Source: Planctomycetota bacterium (GTDB lineage Bacteria > Planctomycetota > Phycisphaerae > Phycisphaerales > Phycisphaeraceae). Taken from it: DNA of 36,290 bases. The notes under the pieces are model-generated. The model saw only the letters and a program-made list of their open reading frames with translations. It had not been told where the DNA came from and did no database searches. The stretch spans positions 1 to 36,290 of the forward strand of contig JAPLMQ010000248.1 in the NCBI GenBank assembly GCA_026386955.1, in the 5' to 3' direction. How positions within the stretch are numbered: the first letter of the stretch is position 1; each line of letters opens with the position of its first letter. The translations under genes were made by a program, and so were the position numbers. This document shows, in pieces, positions 15,511 to 22,953 of this stretch.

Positions 15511-16531
15511 GTCCCAGGGCGCGCCGCCTCGGCCTCGCGGGAACCGTCTGCGCGTGCCCGCGGCGCTGCTCGGACTGCTGCTGGTCGTGCTCGTGGTCGC
15601 GGCGGTGCGGCTGTGCGCCGGGCCTGACGCGATGGGATGGCCCGGCGGCGAGTTCGCCGACGTGATCCTGCGCGAACGGGTGCGGAACATCGCGGCCGCG
15701 GTCATCGTCGGGGCTGCGTTGTCGGTCAGCGGCGTGTCGCTGCAGGTCCTGCTGCGCAACCCGCTGGCGGAGCCGTTCATCCTCGGGCTCTCGACCGGCG
15801 CGGGCGTGGGCGTCATGGCCCAGACGGCCTTGGCCTACCGCTTGGGGCTCCAATACGGGAGCAACTCCATCGGTGCGTTGGTCGGCGCCATCGTCACGAT
15901 GCTGGTGGTCTACGGCGCGAGTCGCCGCCGGGGCGTGGTCGACCCGCTGGGGCTGCTGCTCGTGGGCGTGGTGCTCAGCACGGTCAACGGCGCGGTCATC
16001 ATGCTCGTGAACTACCTCGCCGGCCCCGGGGGCATGAAGGAGGATCTGAGCCGGTGGATGATGGGCTACCTGAGAGCCGACGTGAGCGAGGGCGTGCTGA
16101 TGGTCGTCGGCGTCGTCACGCTCGCGGGCGTCGCCCTGGCGGCGGCGCTGGGGCGGTCGATGGATGTCGCGACCTTCTCCGACAGCGAGGCCGAGAGCCT
16201 CGGCGTCCACCTCGGGCGGCTGCGGGCGACGCTCTTCGTCGTCGCCAGCGCCCTGGCGGCGGGGAGCGTGGTGCTTGCCGGGCCGGTGGCGTTCGTTGGC
16301 CTGATCTGTCCGCACGCCGCGAGGCTGCTGCTGGGGCCGCGGCATGGACCGTTGGTGATCGGCGCGGCCCTGGCCGGTGCGGCCCTGATCGTCTTGGCCG
16401 ACATCGCCAGCATCCGCCTGGGGGCCAGCCTCAACGCGGGCGTCATGCCGATCGGCATCTTCACCGCGATGCTCGGGGGCCCGGCGTTCCTTTGGATGCT
16501 CCGGCCGCAGCTCGGCCGGGGACAGGAATGA
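15485..16531 (+). CDS. BtuC/FecCD-family ABC importer permease
   Basis: The 348-residue integral membrane protein has about 8-10 hydrophobic helices. Conserved FecCD blocks include VGAALSVSGVSLQVLLRNPLAEPFILG (early), GVVLSTVNGAVIMLV, and VAFVGLICPHAARLLLGPRH near residue 275, which contains the loop that contacts the ATPase. The last helices carry a variant of the usual ending (GVMPIGIFTAMLGGPAFLWML). ATG 15485 lies inside the end of the binding-protein gene, so the two are translated together. No ATP-binding subunit follows; the next gene is pyrF. The importer must borrow an ATPase encoded elsewhere. Confidence 0.92.
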   Translation: MTQPNRNPESQGAPPRPRGNRLRVPAALLGLLLVVLVVAAVRLCAGPDAMGWPGGEFADVILRERVRNIAAAVIVGAALSVSGVSLQVLLRNPLAEPFILGLSTGAGVGVMAQTALAYRLGLQYGSNSIGALVGAIVTMLVVYGASRRRGVVDPLGLLLVGVVLSTVNGAVIMLVNYLAGPGGMKEDLSRWMMGYLRADVSEGVLMVVGVVTLAGVALAAALGRSMDVATFSDSEAESLGVHLGRLRATLFVVASALAAGSVVLAGPVAFVGLICPHAARLLLGPRHGPLVIGAALAGAALIVLADIASIRLGASLNAGVMPIGIFTAMLGGPAFLWMLRPQLGRGQE

Positions 16532-16598
16532 GCGGAGCGATTCGCCCGACGCACGGTTTCGATTCGACTTTTGTTGTGACTCAGCCAGGAGCCGTTTT

Positions 16599-17528
16599 GT
16601 GGAACATTTCGCCGACCGACTCGTGAATCGTTGCCGGGCCATGCAAGCGCCGATCTGCGTGGGCATCGACCCGGTCTGGGACCGCTTGCCCGCCTCGGTC
16701 CGCCGCGCGGCCGTGGGTTCGTCAGGCGTGCCGACCTCCGCCGCGGAGGCGGTGGACGACATTCGCCGGTTCGTTTCGGGCGTGCTCAAGGCCGTGGTGA
16801 AGCATGTGCCGTGCGTGAAGTTCCAGTCGGCCTGCTTCGAGCGCTACGGCTGGCCCGGCGTGCGCGTCTACGAGGAGACCGTCGCGGAGGCGGTCGCCAT
16901 GGGATTGATCGTCGTGGGCGACGCGAAGCGGGGCGACATCGGGATCAGCGCCGACCATTACGCCGCGGGCTGCCTGAGTGATTTGCCGTTCGCCGAGATG
17001 GCCGGCCGGGCGGGACCCGACGCGCTGACGATCAACGCCTACTTCGGCGACGACGGCGTCTCGCCTTTCCGCGACGCGGCCCAGAAGGCGGGCAAGGGGC
17101 TGTTCGCCCTGGTGCGCACCAGCAACCCCGGCGGCGACGCCCTGCAGAGCCTCTCGCTCGCCGACGGGCGCAACGTCGCGGAGGCGATGGCGGGCATCGT
17201 CGCAAGGTTGGGTGAGGTCCCGGGCTGCGTGGGCACAAGCGGCTACAGCCTGCTGGGCGCGGTGGTGGGCGCGACCAAGCCGCGCGACGCGGCCCGCCTG
17301 CGCGAGTTGATGCCCCGGCAACTTTTCCTCGTGCCGGGGTTCGGGGCCCAGGGCGGATCGGCCGATGATGTGCGCCCATGCTTCAAGCCGGACGGGACGG
17401 GGGCGCTCATCACGGCGAGCCGGTCGGTGCTCTTCGCCTACGAGAAGCCCAAGACGGAGGATTGGACGGGTGCAATCGAGCGGGCGGCGGTGGAGATGAA
17501 GGCGGCGGTGGGGCGGATTTTGGGGTGA
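16599..17528 (+). CDS. pyrF: Orotidine-5'-phosphate decarboxylase PyrF (long bacterial type)
   Basis: PyrF decarboxylates OMP to UMP, the last step of de novo pyrimidine synthesis. The 309-residue protein belongs to the longer type with the active-site motif DAKRGDIG (108-115). It also has GIDP at 22-25, LTINAYFGDDG for the phosphate region, and GFGAQGGSADD then ITASRSVLFAY near the C-terminus. The start is GTG 16599, with AGGAG 8 nt upstream. It sits 67 nt after the permease gene, perhaps in one transcript, though the functions are unrelated. Length and motifs are complete. Confidence 0.95.
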   Translation: MEHFADRLVNRCRAMQAPICVGIDPVWDRLPASVRRAAVGSSGVPTSAAEAVDDIRRFVSGVLKAVVKHVPCVKFQSACFERYGWPGVRVYEETVAEAVAMGLIVVGDAKRGDIGISADHYAAGCLSDLPFAEMAGRAGPDALTINAYFGDDGVSPFRDAAQKAGKGLFALVRTSNPGGDALQSLSLADGRNVAEAMAGIVARLGEVPGCVGTSGYSLLGAVVGATKPRDAARLRELMPRQLFLVPGFGAQGGSADDVRPCFKPDGTGALITASRSVLFAYEKPKTEDWTGAIERAAVEMKAAVGRILG

Positions 17529-17560
17529 GCGGTCCGAACCCGGGCCACATTACTACGTGA

Positions 17561-17609
17561 AAAGAAAAAGGCCGGACGGCCGACGCTGATTGCGTCTGTC
17601 CGTCCGGCC
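17561..17609 (-). terminator. Distal terminator of the porin gene
   Basis: A GGCCGGACGG / CCGTCCGGCC stem (17570-17579 with 17600-17609) is followed, on the minus strand, by a T-rich run at 17569-17561. It is the second of two terminators in series. Confidence 0.7.
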
Positions 17610-17614
17610 TGGAT

Positions 17615-17650
17615 AAAAAAAGGCTCGCCTCGGTCCACACGAGGCGAGCC
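17615..17650 (-). terminator. Proximal terminator of the porin gene
   Basis: A perfect 11-bp stem (GGCTCGCCTCG with CGAGGCGAGCC) around a 7-nt loop is followed on the minus strand by seven T residues (17621-17615). It lies about 127 nt after the porin stop codon. Confidence 0.8.
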
Positions 17651-17776
17651 CGGAGGCGTGGCACTTTTCGGCCTAGGTTGCGGCTAGGCCGTGGGTGGGG
17701 TAAGTGCCAGCCGGTTGTGAAGCATGACTCGGGGCGGCCAAGGGCTGGACGGCCGTTCCCGGGCAGGGTTTTCGAA

Positions 17777-19042
17777 TCAGTAGGTGATGATCACGTCGGT
17801 CGCGAACGTGACCTGGTCCTTCTTGGTGTTGCCCGCGTCGAAGACCTCGTCGCCGAACGCGTGGTCCCAGCGGACCTCGGGGCGGAGGCGGAGGTTCTGG
17901 AACTTCTTGAGCGGGTGGATGTCGAGGCCAGCGGTGACCTCGAACAGGTCGACGGCGACGCCGGTGCCGGTGCGGGTGGCGGTCGCGTCACGGAAGTACT
18001 CGACGCGGACGGTGGTGGCGAGCTGCTTGGGGGTGATGGTGTAGGTCGCGTAAGCGGCGACGCCCTGCCACCAGTCGCCCGCGCCATTGGTGCCGTTGGC
18101 GCGCTCGGGGCCGGAGAACCGCTCGTAGCCGATGTCGCCGTTGAGGCTCAGCGAGAGGTTGTCGCTGACCGAGTAGTTGATGATGGCATCGACGACCGTG
18201 CGGTAGTCGGTGTTCTCGGGGTTCGGGGGAAGCGAGCCGCTGGGGTACGGAGCGTTCTCGGGGCCGGTGATGACGTTGAGCAGGCCGGTCAGCTTGTCGG
18301 TGACCTTGATGCTGCCGCCCGCCATGTGGCTGAGGGTGCCGTTGGTGTCGCGGAACTGGTCGACGCCGAAGACCACGCCGTAGTAGACGCCGATCTTGTC
18401 GTTGAGGGCGTAGTCGAACTGGATGCCGGTGTGGGTCAGGGGGATGGCGAAGTTGAAGAGGTCGCCGTGGGAGTAGAGGGCGTTGCCGGGCGCGTCGATG
18501 ACTTCGACGCCCATGGGGGTGACGTACTTGCCGACCTTGACGGTCAGGCCCTCGCCGACGGGCAGGCGGAAGAGGGCGTAGAATTGGGTGGGGTCGAACT
18601 GGTAGTAGTCGGTGTTGTTGTCCATCATGCCGACGGAGTGGATGTAGCCCATGTCGTGGCCGTACATCAGCTCGATCTTGCCGCCGATGGCGAAGTCCTT
18701 GCCTTCGGGCAGGGCGCGCTCGATGTTGAAGGCGGCCTGGTGGGCGGTGAAGTCGTTGTCGCGGTAGTCGAAGCTGCGCAGGCTGTTGGCGCTGTTGTTG
18801 GCGGCGTTCATGTTGTAGGTGTAACCGAACTCAGCCCAGCCGTAGACCTTCAGGCCGAGGTCGTCCATCGGCTTCTTGAGGCCAGCGGAGCCCAGGCCGT
18901 CCTGGAGCAGGGAGAGGGGGGCATCTTCGTCGGCGGCGGCTTCTTCCGCGGCGAAGGACATGGACGGAAGGGCCAGCATGCCCACGGCGGACAATGCAAG
19001 GACCAGTTTGCTGAGCTTGAATGGACTGCGCGACTGGAACAT
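17777..19042 (-). CDS. Outer-membrane beta-barrel porin, BBP2/OmpL-like
   Basis: The 421-residue exported protein has a signal peptide ending near MLALPSMSFA-AEEA (about residue 31). The mature part is a run of amphipathic strands rich in Tyr, Phe and Gly and ends in the aromatic residue expected for barrel insertion (VIITY). Blocks typical of the putative beta-barrel porin-2 family are GWAEFGYTYNMNAA, FTAHQAAFNIERAL, VKVGKYVTPMGVEVIDAP and PLTHTGIQFDYAL. It probably forms a diffusion channel; substrate preference is unknown. AAGGA lies 9 nt before the ATG, an SD fitting a well-expressed gene. Two tandem terminators follow. It is divergent from the gene at 19484 across a 441-nt gap. Confidence 0.88.
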   Translation of the reverse strand: MFQSRSPFKLSKLVLALSAVGMLALPSMSFAAEEAAADEDAPLSLLQDGLGSAGLKKPMDDLGLKVYGWAEFGYTYNMNAANNSANSLRSFDYRDNDFTAHQAAFNIERALPEGKDFAIGGKIELMYGHDMGYIHSVGMMDNNTDYYQFDPTQFYALFRLPVGEGLTVKVGKYVTPMGVEVIDAPGNALYSHGDLFNFAIPLTHTGIQFDYALNDKIGVYYGVVFGVDQFRDTNGTLSHMAGGSIKVTDKLTGLLNVITGPENAPYPSGSLPPNPENTDYRTVVDAIINYSVSDNLSLSLNGDIGYERFSGPERANGTNGAGDWWQGVAAYATYTITPKQLATTVRVEYFRDATATRTGTGVAVDLFEVTAGLDIHPLKKFQNLRLRPEVRWDHAFGDEVFDAGNTKKDQVTFATDVIITY

Positions 19043-19483
19043 GGACGGCGTTCCTTTTCAGAAACGAGTGTAGATACCCCTCCAGCCACCACGTTGGTGG
19101 CCACCCACGCACTATCATTGCAAAAATCGTTCCAAACGCAACGTGGGCTTCTTGACTTTGTGGAAAGTGAAGAAATTCTGGCGGCCGATCGCGAAATCGG
19201 GCTGAATGCGGCGCCCAGACGCTTCTGCATGCCCTCGCATCGCCATGTGCCCGATGGAATTGATGCTCGAATCCTTGATTGCGGGCTGGGCATCGTCTTA
19301 GTTGTTGCGCGGCATGCCTAGAAAAAGCGCAGGTGGGGACGGGCGTGGCGGGGCGTGGCGCGCATGTCGGTTTGCCGCATCATCGCCCCTTCTTTCCCGG
19401 CTCGTTTCATGCCGCGGCGCTTCGCTTCCTCTGTTCGAGTCAGCTGTTCGCATCGACGCGCGATCTGGTTAAACTGTGCCTCT
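19043..19483. other. Divergent intergenic region between porin and small conserved gene
   Basis: This stretch of 441 nt has no credible gene. It is clearly less GC-rich around 19110-19200 than its surroundings. On the porin side only the Shine-Dalgarno is clear; a weak GATAGT-type -10 may lie near 19115. On the other side the TTCGCA/TAAACT promoter serves the gene at 19484. The remainder (about 19200-19440) shows no repeat or RNA motif that I recognise. Confidence 0.5.
19447..19475 (+). promoter_or_regulatory. Promoter of the small conserved gene at 19484
   Basis: TTCGCA (19447-19452) and TAAACT (19470-19475) are 17 nt apart. The -10 ends 8 nt before the ATG, again predicting a leaderless message. 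Confidence 0.5.
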
Positions 19484-19873
19484 ATGAGTGAAACAACCCC
19501 CGCTCCCGCCCCCGCTTCGAAGAGCACGCTCGAAGGGTCCGTGCCCGCGATCGCCTCGCCCGCGGAGCGCAACGCCGCGTTGGACCTGGCTTTCGATTAC
19601 CGCGGCGACGTGTCGATCGAAACCGCCGACGGGAAGGTGTTCGAGGGCTACGTCTTCGATCGCAGGAGCAACGTGCCCGAGCCCTTCGTGCGGATGATCC
19701 CGCGCGACTCGGACGACCGCGTCTCGATCAAGTACGCCGACATCACCCGGCTGGTCTTCACGGGCAAGGACACCGCCGCCGGCCGAAGCTGGGAGACGTG
19801 GCTTAAGAAATACGCCGAGAAGCGGGCCAAGGGTGAGCACGCGAGCATCGAGTCCGAACCGCTCGACGCGTGA
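19484..19873 (+). CDS. Small conserved protein of unknown function
   Basis: The 129-residue soluble protein starts at ATG 19484. After a Pro/Ala-rich N-terminus (about 25 residues) comes a compact beta-rich core: FDYRGDVSIETADGKVFEGYVFDRRS, FVRMIPRDSDDRVSIKYADITRLVFTGKDTAAG, then a charged helix SWETWLKKYAEKRAKG. The pattern of short strands with a DGxxxxGYVF turn resembles a small Sm-like or SH3-like barrel (inference). I recall similar proteins as conserved hypotheticals in Planctomycetota and relatives, without a known role. It lies alone, 205 nt before trpE. Confidence 0.7.
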   Translation: MSETTPAPAPASKSTLEGSVPAIASPAERNAALDLAFDYRGDVSIETADGKVFEGYVFDRRSNVPEPFVRMIPRDSDDRVSIKYADITRLVFTGKDTAAGRSWETWLKKYAEKRAKGEHASIESEPLDA

Positions 19874-19918
19874 TCGCCTGAGGCGGCTTCGGATCCACGC
19901 GCATCCATCACGCGCATC

Positions 19919-19924
19919 TATAAT
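19919..19924 (+). promoter_or_regulatory. trpE -10 element
   Basis: TATAAT is a perfect -10 hexamer, with no clear -35. It predicts a trpE leader of about 150 nt. I found no run of Trp codons in a short leader frame and no terminator hairpin, so classical attenuation is not supported. Confidence 0.45.
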
Positions 19925-20078
19925 GATTGGCCTGCGGCACCTCCGCGGGGCTTGAGGCAACCCTCTTCCCGAGTCCCCGCCTCGGCCCTCTCTTTGCTTC
20001 GTCCGTCCCATCCTTCTTGAACCCCGTCGTGCGTCGCGGCCACCTGGTCCCGATCGCCCGCCTTGGCTGGACCGTCGC

Positions 20079-21668
20079 ATGCCCACCGACCTCCCCGACC
20101 TCGACACCTTCCGCCGCCTCGCCACCGCGGGGGGCCACAACCTCATCCCGATCTACCGCCGGCTGCTGGCCGACCAGCTCACGCCCGTGCTGGCCTACCG
20201 CCGGCTGGTCCGCCCTGACGACCGGCTCGCCCCGAGCTTCCTGCTCGAATCGGTCGTCGGCGGCGAGCGCATCGGGCGCTACAGCTTCATGGGCGCCCAG
20301 CCGATCGCGCAGGTCATCGCCCGCGGGCACGACGTCCGCCTCGTCGACGCGCTCCACCCCGAGCGCTCCCGCTCCTTCACCTGCGAAGACCCGATGCAGG
20401 AGCTCGACGCCCTGACCAGCGCCTGGAAGCTCGGCCGTCCGCATGGGCTGCCCGACTTCACCGGCGGCTGGGTCGGGATGGCGGGCTACGACACCGTCCG
20501 TTACGTCGAGGGCGAGAAGTTGCCCTCGCCCCCGCGCGACGACCGCAACCTGCCCGATTTGCACATGGGGCTCTATCGCCAGATCGTCGCGTTCGATCAT
20601 GTGCAGAAGGTCGTGCTGGCGATCACGCACGTCCTGCTCGACGAGCACGCCTCGGTGGAGGAGGCCTACCGCGCCGGCTCGCGCGAGCTCGACGCCTTGG
20701 TCGCGCGCATCGAGACGATCCCCGCGCTCCCGCCCGGGCGCGCGGAACTTGCGACCGGCGAGGTGGAGCTGTCCTCGACCCCGCCCAAGCTGCCCGTGAG
20801 CAGCATGGGCGAGGGCGGGTATCAGCGCGCGGTGCTCAAGGCCAAGGAGTACATCGCCGCGGGCGACGTCTTCCAGGTCGTGCCCAGCCAGCGCTTCGAG
20901 CTGCGGACGCGCGTCGACCCGTTCGACATCTACCGCGCGCTGCGGATCGTGAACCCCTCGCCCTACATGTTCTATCTGCAGATCGAGGGCGGGATGCTCG
21001 TGGGCTCGAGCCCGGAGATTCTTTGCCGCGTGCAGAACGGCGTGGTGACCAACCGTCCGCTCGCGGGCACGCGCCGGCGCGGAAAGACGCCCGAGGAGGA
21101 CCGCGCGCTCGAGGCCGAGTTGCTGGCCGACCCCAAGGAGCGGGCGGAGCACATCATGCTCGTCGACCTGGGGCGGAACGACGTCGGCCGCGTGGCGACG
21201 CCCGGGACGATCAAGCTGCCGGACGTGATGGTGGTCGAGCGGTACAGCCACGTGATGCACATCAGCTCGACGGTGACGGGCGAGCTGCGCCCGGGCTGCA
21301 CCTGCTGGGACGCGCTGCGGGTGGCGCTGCCGGTGGGGACGGTGAGCGGCGCGCCCAAGGTGCGGGCGATGCAGATCATCGACGAGCTGGAGCCCACGCG
21401 GCGGGGGCCCTACGGGGGGGCGGTGGGCTACGCCGACTTCGCGGGCAACATGGACATGGCGATCGCGCTGCGGACCATGGTGATCACGCCGGCGAAGAAG
21501 GGCTCCGGGGGTTCCGGGGGCGACGAGTGGGTCGTGCATCTGCAGGCGGGCGGGGGGATCGTCGCCGACAGCGACCCCGACGCGGAGCACCAGGAGACGG
21601 TCAACAAGGCCGCGGCTTTGGCGAAGGCGGTCGACCTGGCGGAGCGGGCATTTGGGTCGAAGCGCTGA
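20079..21668 (+). CDS. trpE: Anthranilate synthase component I TrpE
   Basis: TrpE converts chorismate to anthranilate, using ammonia from the TrpG glutaminase, the first step of tryptophan synthesis. The 529-residue protein is full length. The N-terminal domain holds LLES (55-58), the site of tryptophan feedback binding. The C-terminal chorismate-binding domain has FQVVPSQRFE, NPSPYMFYL, LAGTRRRG, LVDLGRNDVGRV, GTVSGAPK (near residue 420) and GGGIVADSDP. These mark TrpE rather than PabB. A short Gly/Ser loop (KKGSGGSGGDE) interrupts the late part of the domain and looks like a lineage-specific insertion. No trpG follows; a MITE-like repeat begins 14 nt after the stop. Confidence 0.95.
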   Translation: MPTDLPDLDTFRRLATAGGHNLIPIYRRLLADQLTPVLAYRRLVRPDDRLAPSFLLESVVGGERIGRYSFMGAQPIAQVIARGHDVRLVDALHPERSRSFTCEDPMQELDALTSAWKLGRPHGLPDFTGGWVGMAGYDTVRYVEGEKLPSPPRDDRNLPDLHMGLYRQIVAFDHVQKVVLAITHVLLDEHASVEEAYRAGSRELDALVARIETIPALPPGRAELATGEVELSSTPPKLPVSSMGEGGYQRAVLKAKEYIAAGDVFQVVPSQRFELRTRVDPFDIYRALRIVNPSPYMFYLQIEGGMLVGSSPEILCRVQNGVVTNRPLAGTRRRGKTPEEDRALEAELLADPKERAEHIMLVDLGRNDVGRVATPGTIKLPDVMVVERYSHVMHISSTVTGELRPGCTCWDALRVALPVGTVSGAPKVRAMQIIDELEPTRRGPYGGAVGYADFAGNMDMAIALRTMVITPAKKGSGGSGGDEWVVHLQAGGGIVADSDPDAEHQETVNKAAALAKAVDLAERAFGSKR

Positions 21669-21682
21669 TTCCGCGGTGTGGT

Positions 21683-21920
21683 CTGATCAGAGCCGGCGAC
21701 TGTGTCGCCGATGATCGGGCGAAAGCGGTACTCCGCTCGCGCGACGTGTCGGCGTCGTTGACGCCGTGAAAAGCACGTGGCGCATTCGAGAAAGACGCCT
21801 TTCACGCAGACATCACGCAAAACCCGGCGGGTCATGGCAGCCGGCGAGCCGCGCGGGCGGGGTACCGCCTCGCCCGTTCTTCGGACACACAGTGTCCGTC
21901 TCGGATCAGGCTGCGCCTGA
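21683..21920. repeat. Family B repeat, MITE-like, copy 1
   Basis: The element of about 230 bp has imperfect terminal inverted repeats. The left tip is CTGATCAGAGCCGG and the right tip, reversed, is CTGATCCGAGACGG. Inner arms carry a matching GCGGTACTCCGC block on the left and GGCGGGGTACCGCC on the right, so the ends can form a long stem. The middle has no gene. The right flank carries ATCAGGCTGCGCCTGA, as in the other copies. It fills nearly all of the trpE-fliN gap. Homologous copies are at 35996-36231 and, internally deleted, at 10958-11027. Confidence 0.8.
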
Positions 21921-21958
21921 CGAGAGAGAAGAAATGCAGCGTCGCCGCGCCTCAGACC

Positions 21959-21964
21959 GATAAT
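21959..21964 (+). promoter_or_regulatory. -10 element directly before fliN
   Basis: GATAAT ends 7 nt before the fliN ATG at 21972. No convincing -35 was found. It lies just beyond the repeat element, so fliN does not depend on trpE transcription. Confidence 0.45.
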
Positions 21965-21971
21965 CCCCTTC

Positions 21972-22247
21972 ATGGCCACCGACATCCAGACGATCCTGAA
22001 GCTGACCGTCCCTGTCATCGTGCAGGTCGGCCGGCGGCGGCTTCCGATGGACGACGTCCTCGCCCTCGGGCCCGGCGCGATCCTGGAGCTGCCCAAGGCT
22101 TCGGAGGAGGATCTTGAGTTGCTCGTCAACAACAAGGTCGTCGGCAAGGGCACGGCCGTGAAGGTCGGGGAGAACTTCGGCATCCGCATCACGTCGGTCG
22201 GCTCGCCGATCGAGCGCGTGCGGGCGCTGGGCAAGGACGGGGTCTGA
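21972..22247 (+). CDS. fliN: FliN/SpoA-domain flagellar motor switch protein
   Basis: The 91-residue protein is little more than one SpoA (FliN C-terminal) domain: LKLTVPVIVQVGRRRLPMDDVLALGPGAILELPKAS, then LLVNNKVVGKGTAVKVGENFGIRITSVGSP. These are the classic blocks of FliN, which with FliM and FliG forms the cytoplasmic C-ring that switches flagellar rotation. The same domain occurs in type III secretion (SctQ), which is an alternative. No other flagellar gene is in the window, so this is a solitary copy. The start is fixed by the -10 element 7 nt upstream. Confidence 0.85.
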   Translation: MATDIQTILKLTVPVIVQVGRRRLPMDDVLALGPGAILELPKASEEDLELLVNNKVVGKGTAVKVGENFGIRITSVGSPIERVRALGKDGV

Positions 22248-22292
22248 TCCCGCGTCGGGCTGCGTCTCGTCCCTCTGCGCGGGCCGCCCGCC

Positions 22293-22787
22293 TCAATCCT
22301 CGACCTGACGCACCTTGATCTGCATGCCATCGACCGCCACGACGCGCACCGCCGCGCCGGCCCGGATGATTCCCCCCTCGGCCAGGCAGTCGAGCCGGTG
22401 CTTGCCGATGACGCAGATGCCCACCGGGCGGAGGTCGGAGATGGCCTTGCCCTCGTCGCCGACCGCCACGTCGCTCAAGGCCAGCGGGTCGCCGGCCGCG
22501 CTGTCGGGCGCGGGCTCGGGGTTTTTGAGGGTGAGCATGCGGGCGATGGGGGTATCGGGCCAGATCCGCAGCGAGAAGAGGACCAGGAAGGGCAGGCCCG
22601 AGACGCCGATGATCGCGCCGATCAGGCCCACGAAGGTGTTGACCTGGAAGAGCAGGACGATCCCGGCGATGGCGGCCGCGGCGGCGAGGACGCCCAGCAG
22701 CCCCCCGGAGGGGATGAGGATCTCGACGAAGAAGAGCAGCGCCGCGGCGCCGAGGCAGATCATCGACCAGAGCACGGGGTTTGACAT
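22293..22787 (-). CDS. NfeD-family membrane protein
   Basis: The 164-residue protein has about three membrane helices in residues 5-80 (for example LGAAALLFFVEILIPSGGLLG). A Pro/Asp-rich linker of about 25 residues follows. The soluble C-terminal domain (about 108-162) reads VGDEGKAISDLRPVGICVIGKHRLDCLAEGGIIRAGAAVRVVAVDGMQIKVRQ, the OB-fold typical of NfeD. NfeD proteins usually partner with flotillin-like or stomatin-like proteins or a membrane protease; none is adjacent here. FVEILIPSGG is the characteristic first-helix turn. The start ATG 22787 follows a perfect minus-strand TATAAT by 8 nt. It is convergent with fliN and divergent from korA. Confidence 0.85.
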   Translation of the reverse strand: MSNPVLWSMICLGAAALLFFVEILIPSGGLLGVLAAAAAIAGIVLLFQVNTFVGLIGAIIGVSGLPFLVLFSLRIWPDTPIARMLTLKNPEPAPDSAAGDPLALSDVAVGDEGKAISDLRPVGICVIGKHRLDCLAEGGIIRAGAAVRVVAVDGMQIKVRQVED

Positions 22788-22795
22788 CGCGGCGG

Positions 22796-22801
22796 ATTAT
22801 A
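22796..22801 (-). promoter_or_regulatory. -10 element directly before the NfeD-like gene
   Basis: TATAAT on the minus strand ends 8 nt before ATG 22787, leaving no space for a normal leader. No -35 match was seen in the expected place. Confidence 0.5.
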
Positions 22802-22850
22802 GCGGGGAGCGGGGCCGGCCCCGGCCTTGCGGAATCCCCGGCGCACAACG

Positions 22851-22880
22851 CTGGCATTGCGCCGCCAATTCTTCTACAAT
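22851..22880 (+). promoter_or_regulatory. korA promoter
   Basis: CTGGCA (22851-22856) and TACAAT (22875-22880) are 18 nt apart. The leader to ATG 22954 is about 65 nt. Confidence 0.5.
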
Positions 22881-22953
22881 CGGCGGTCCGCAAGACAACG
22901 GACGATCCTTCATCCAAAGCTAGCCCAGAAAAACCCCGCAGGAGTTCGACGGT

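Noticed and set aside
19925..20078. Trp attenuator or T-box in the trpE leader
   Set aside because: A short frame (MIGLRHLRGA) exists but has no Trp codons, and no terminator/antiterminator hairpins or T-box motifs were seen.
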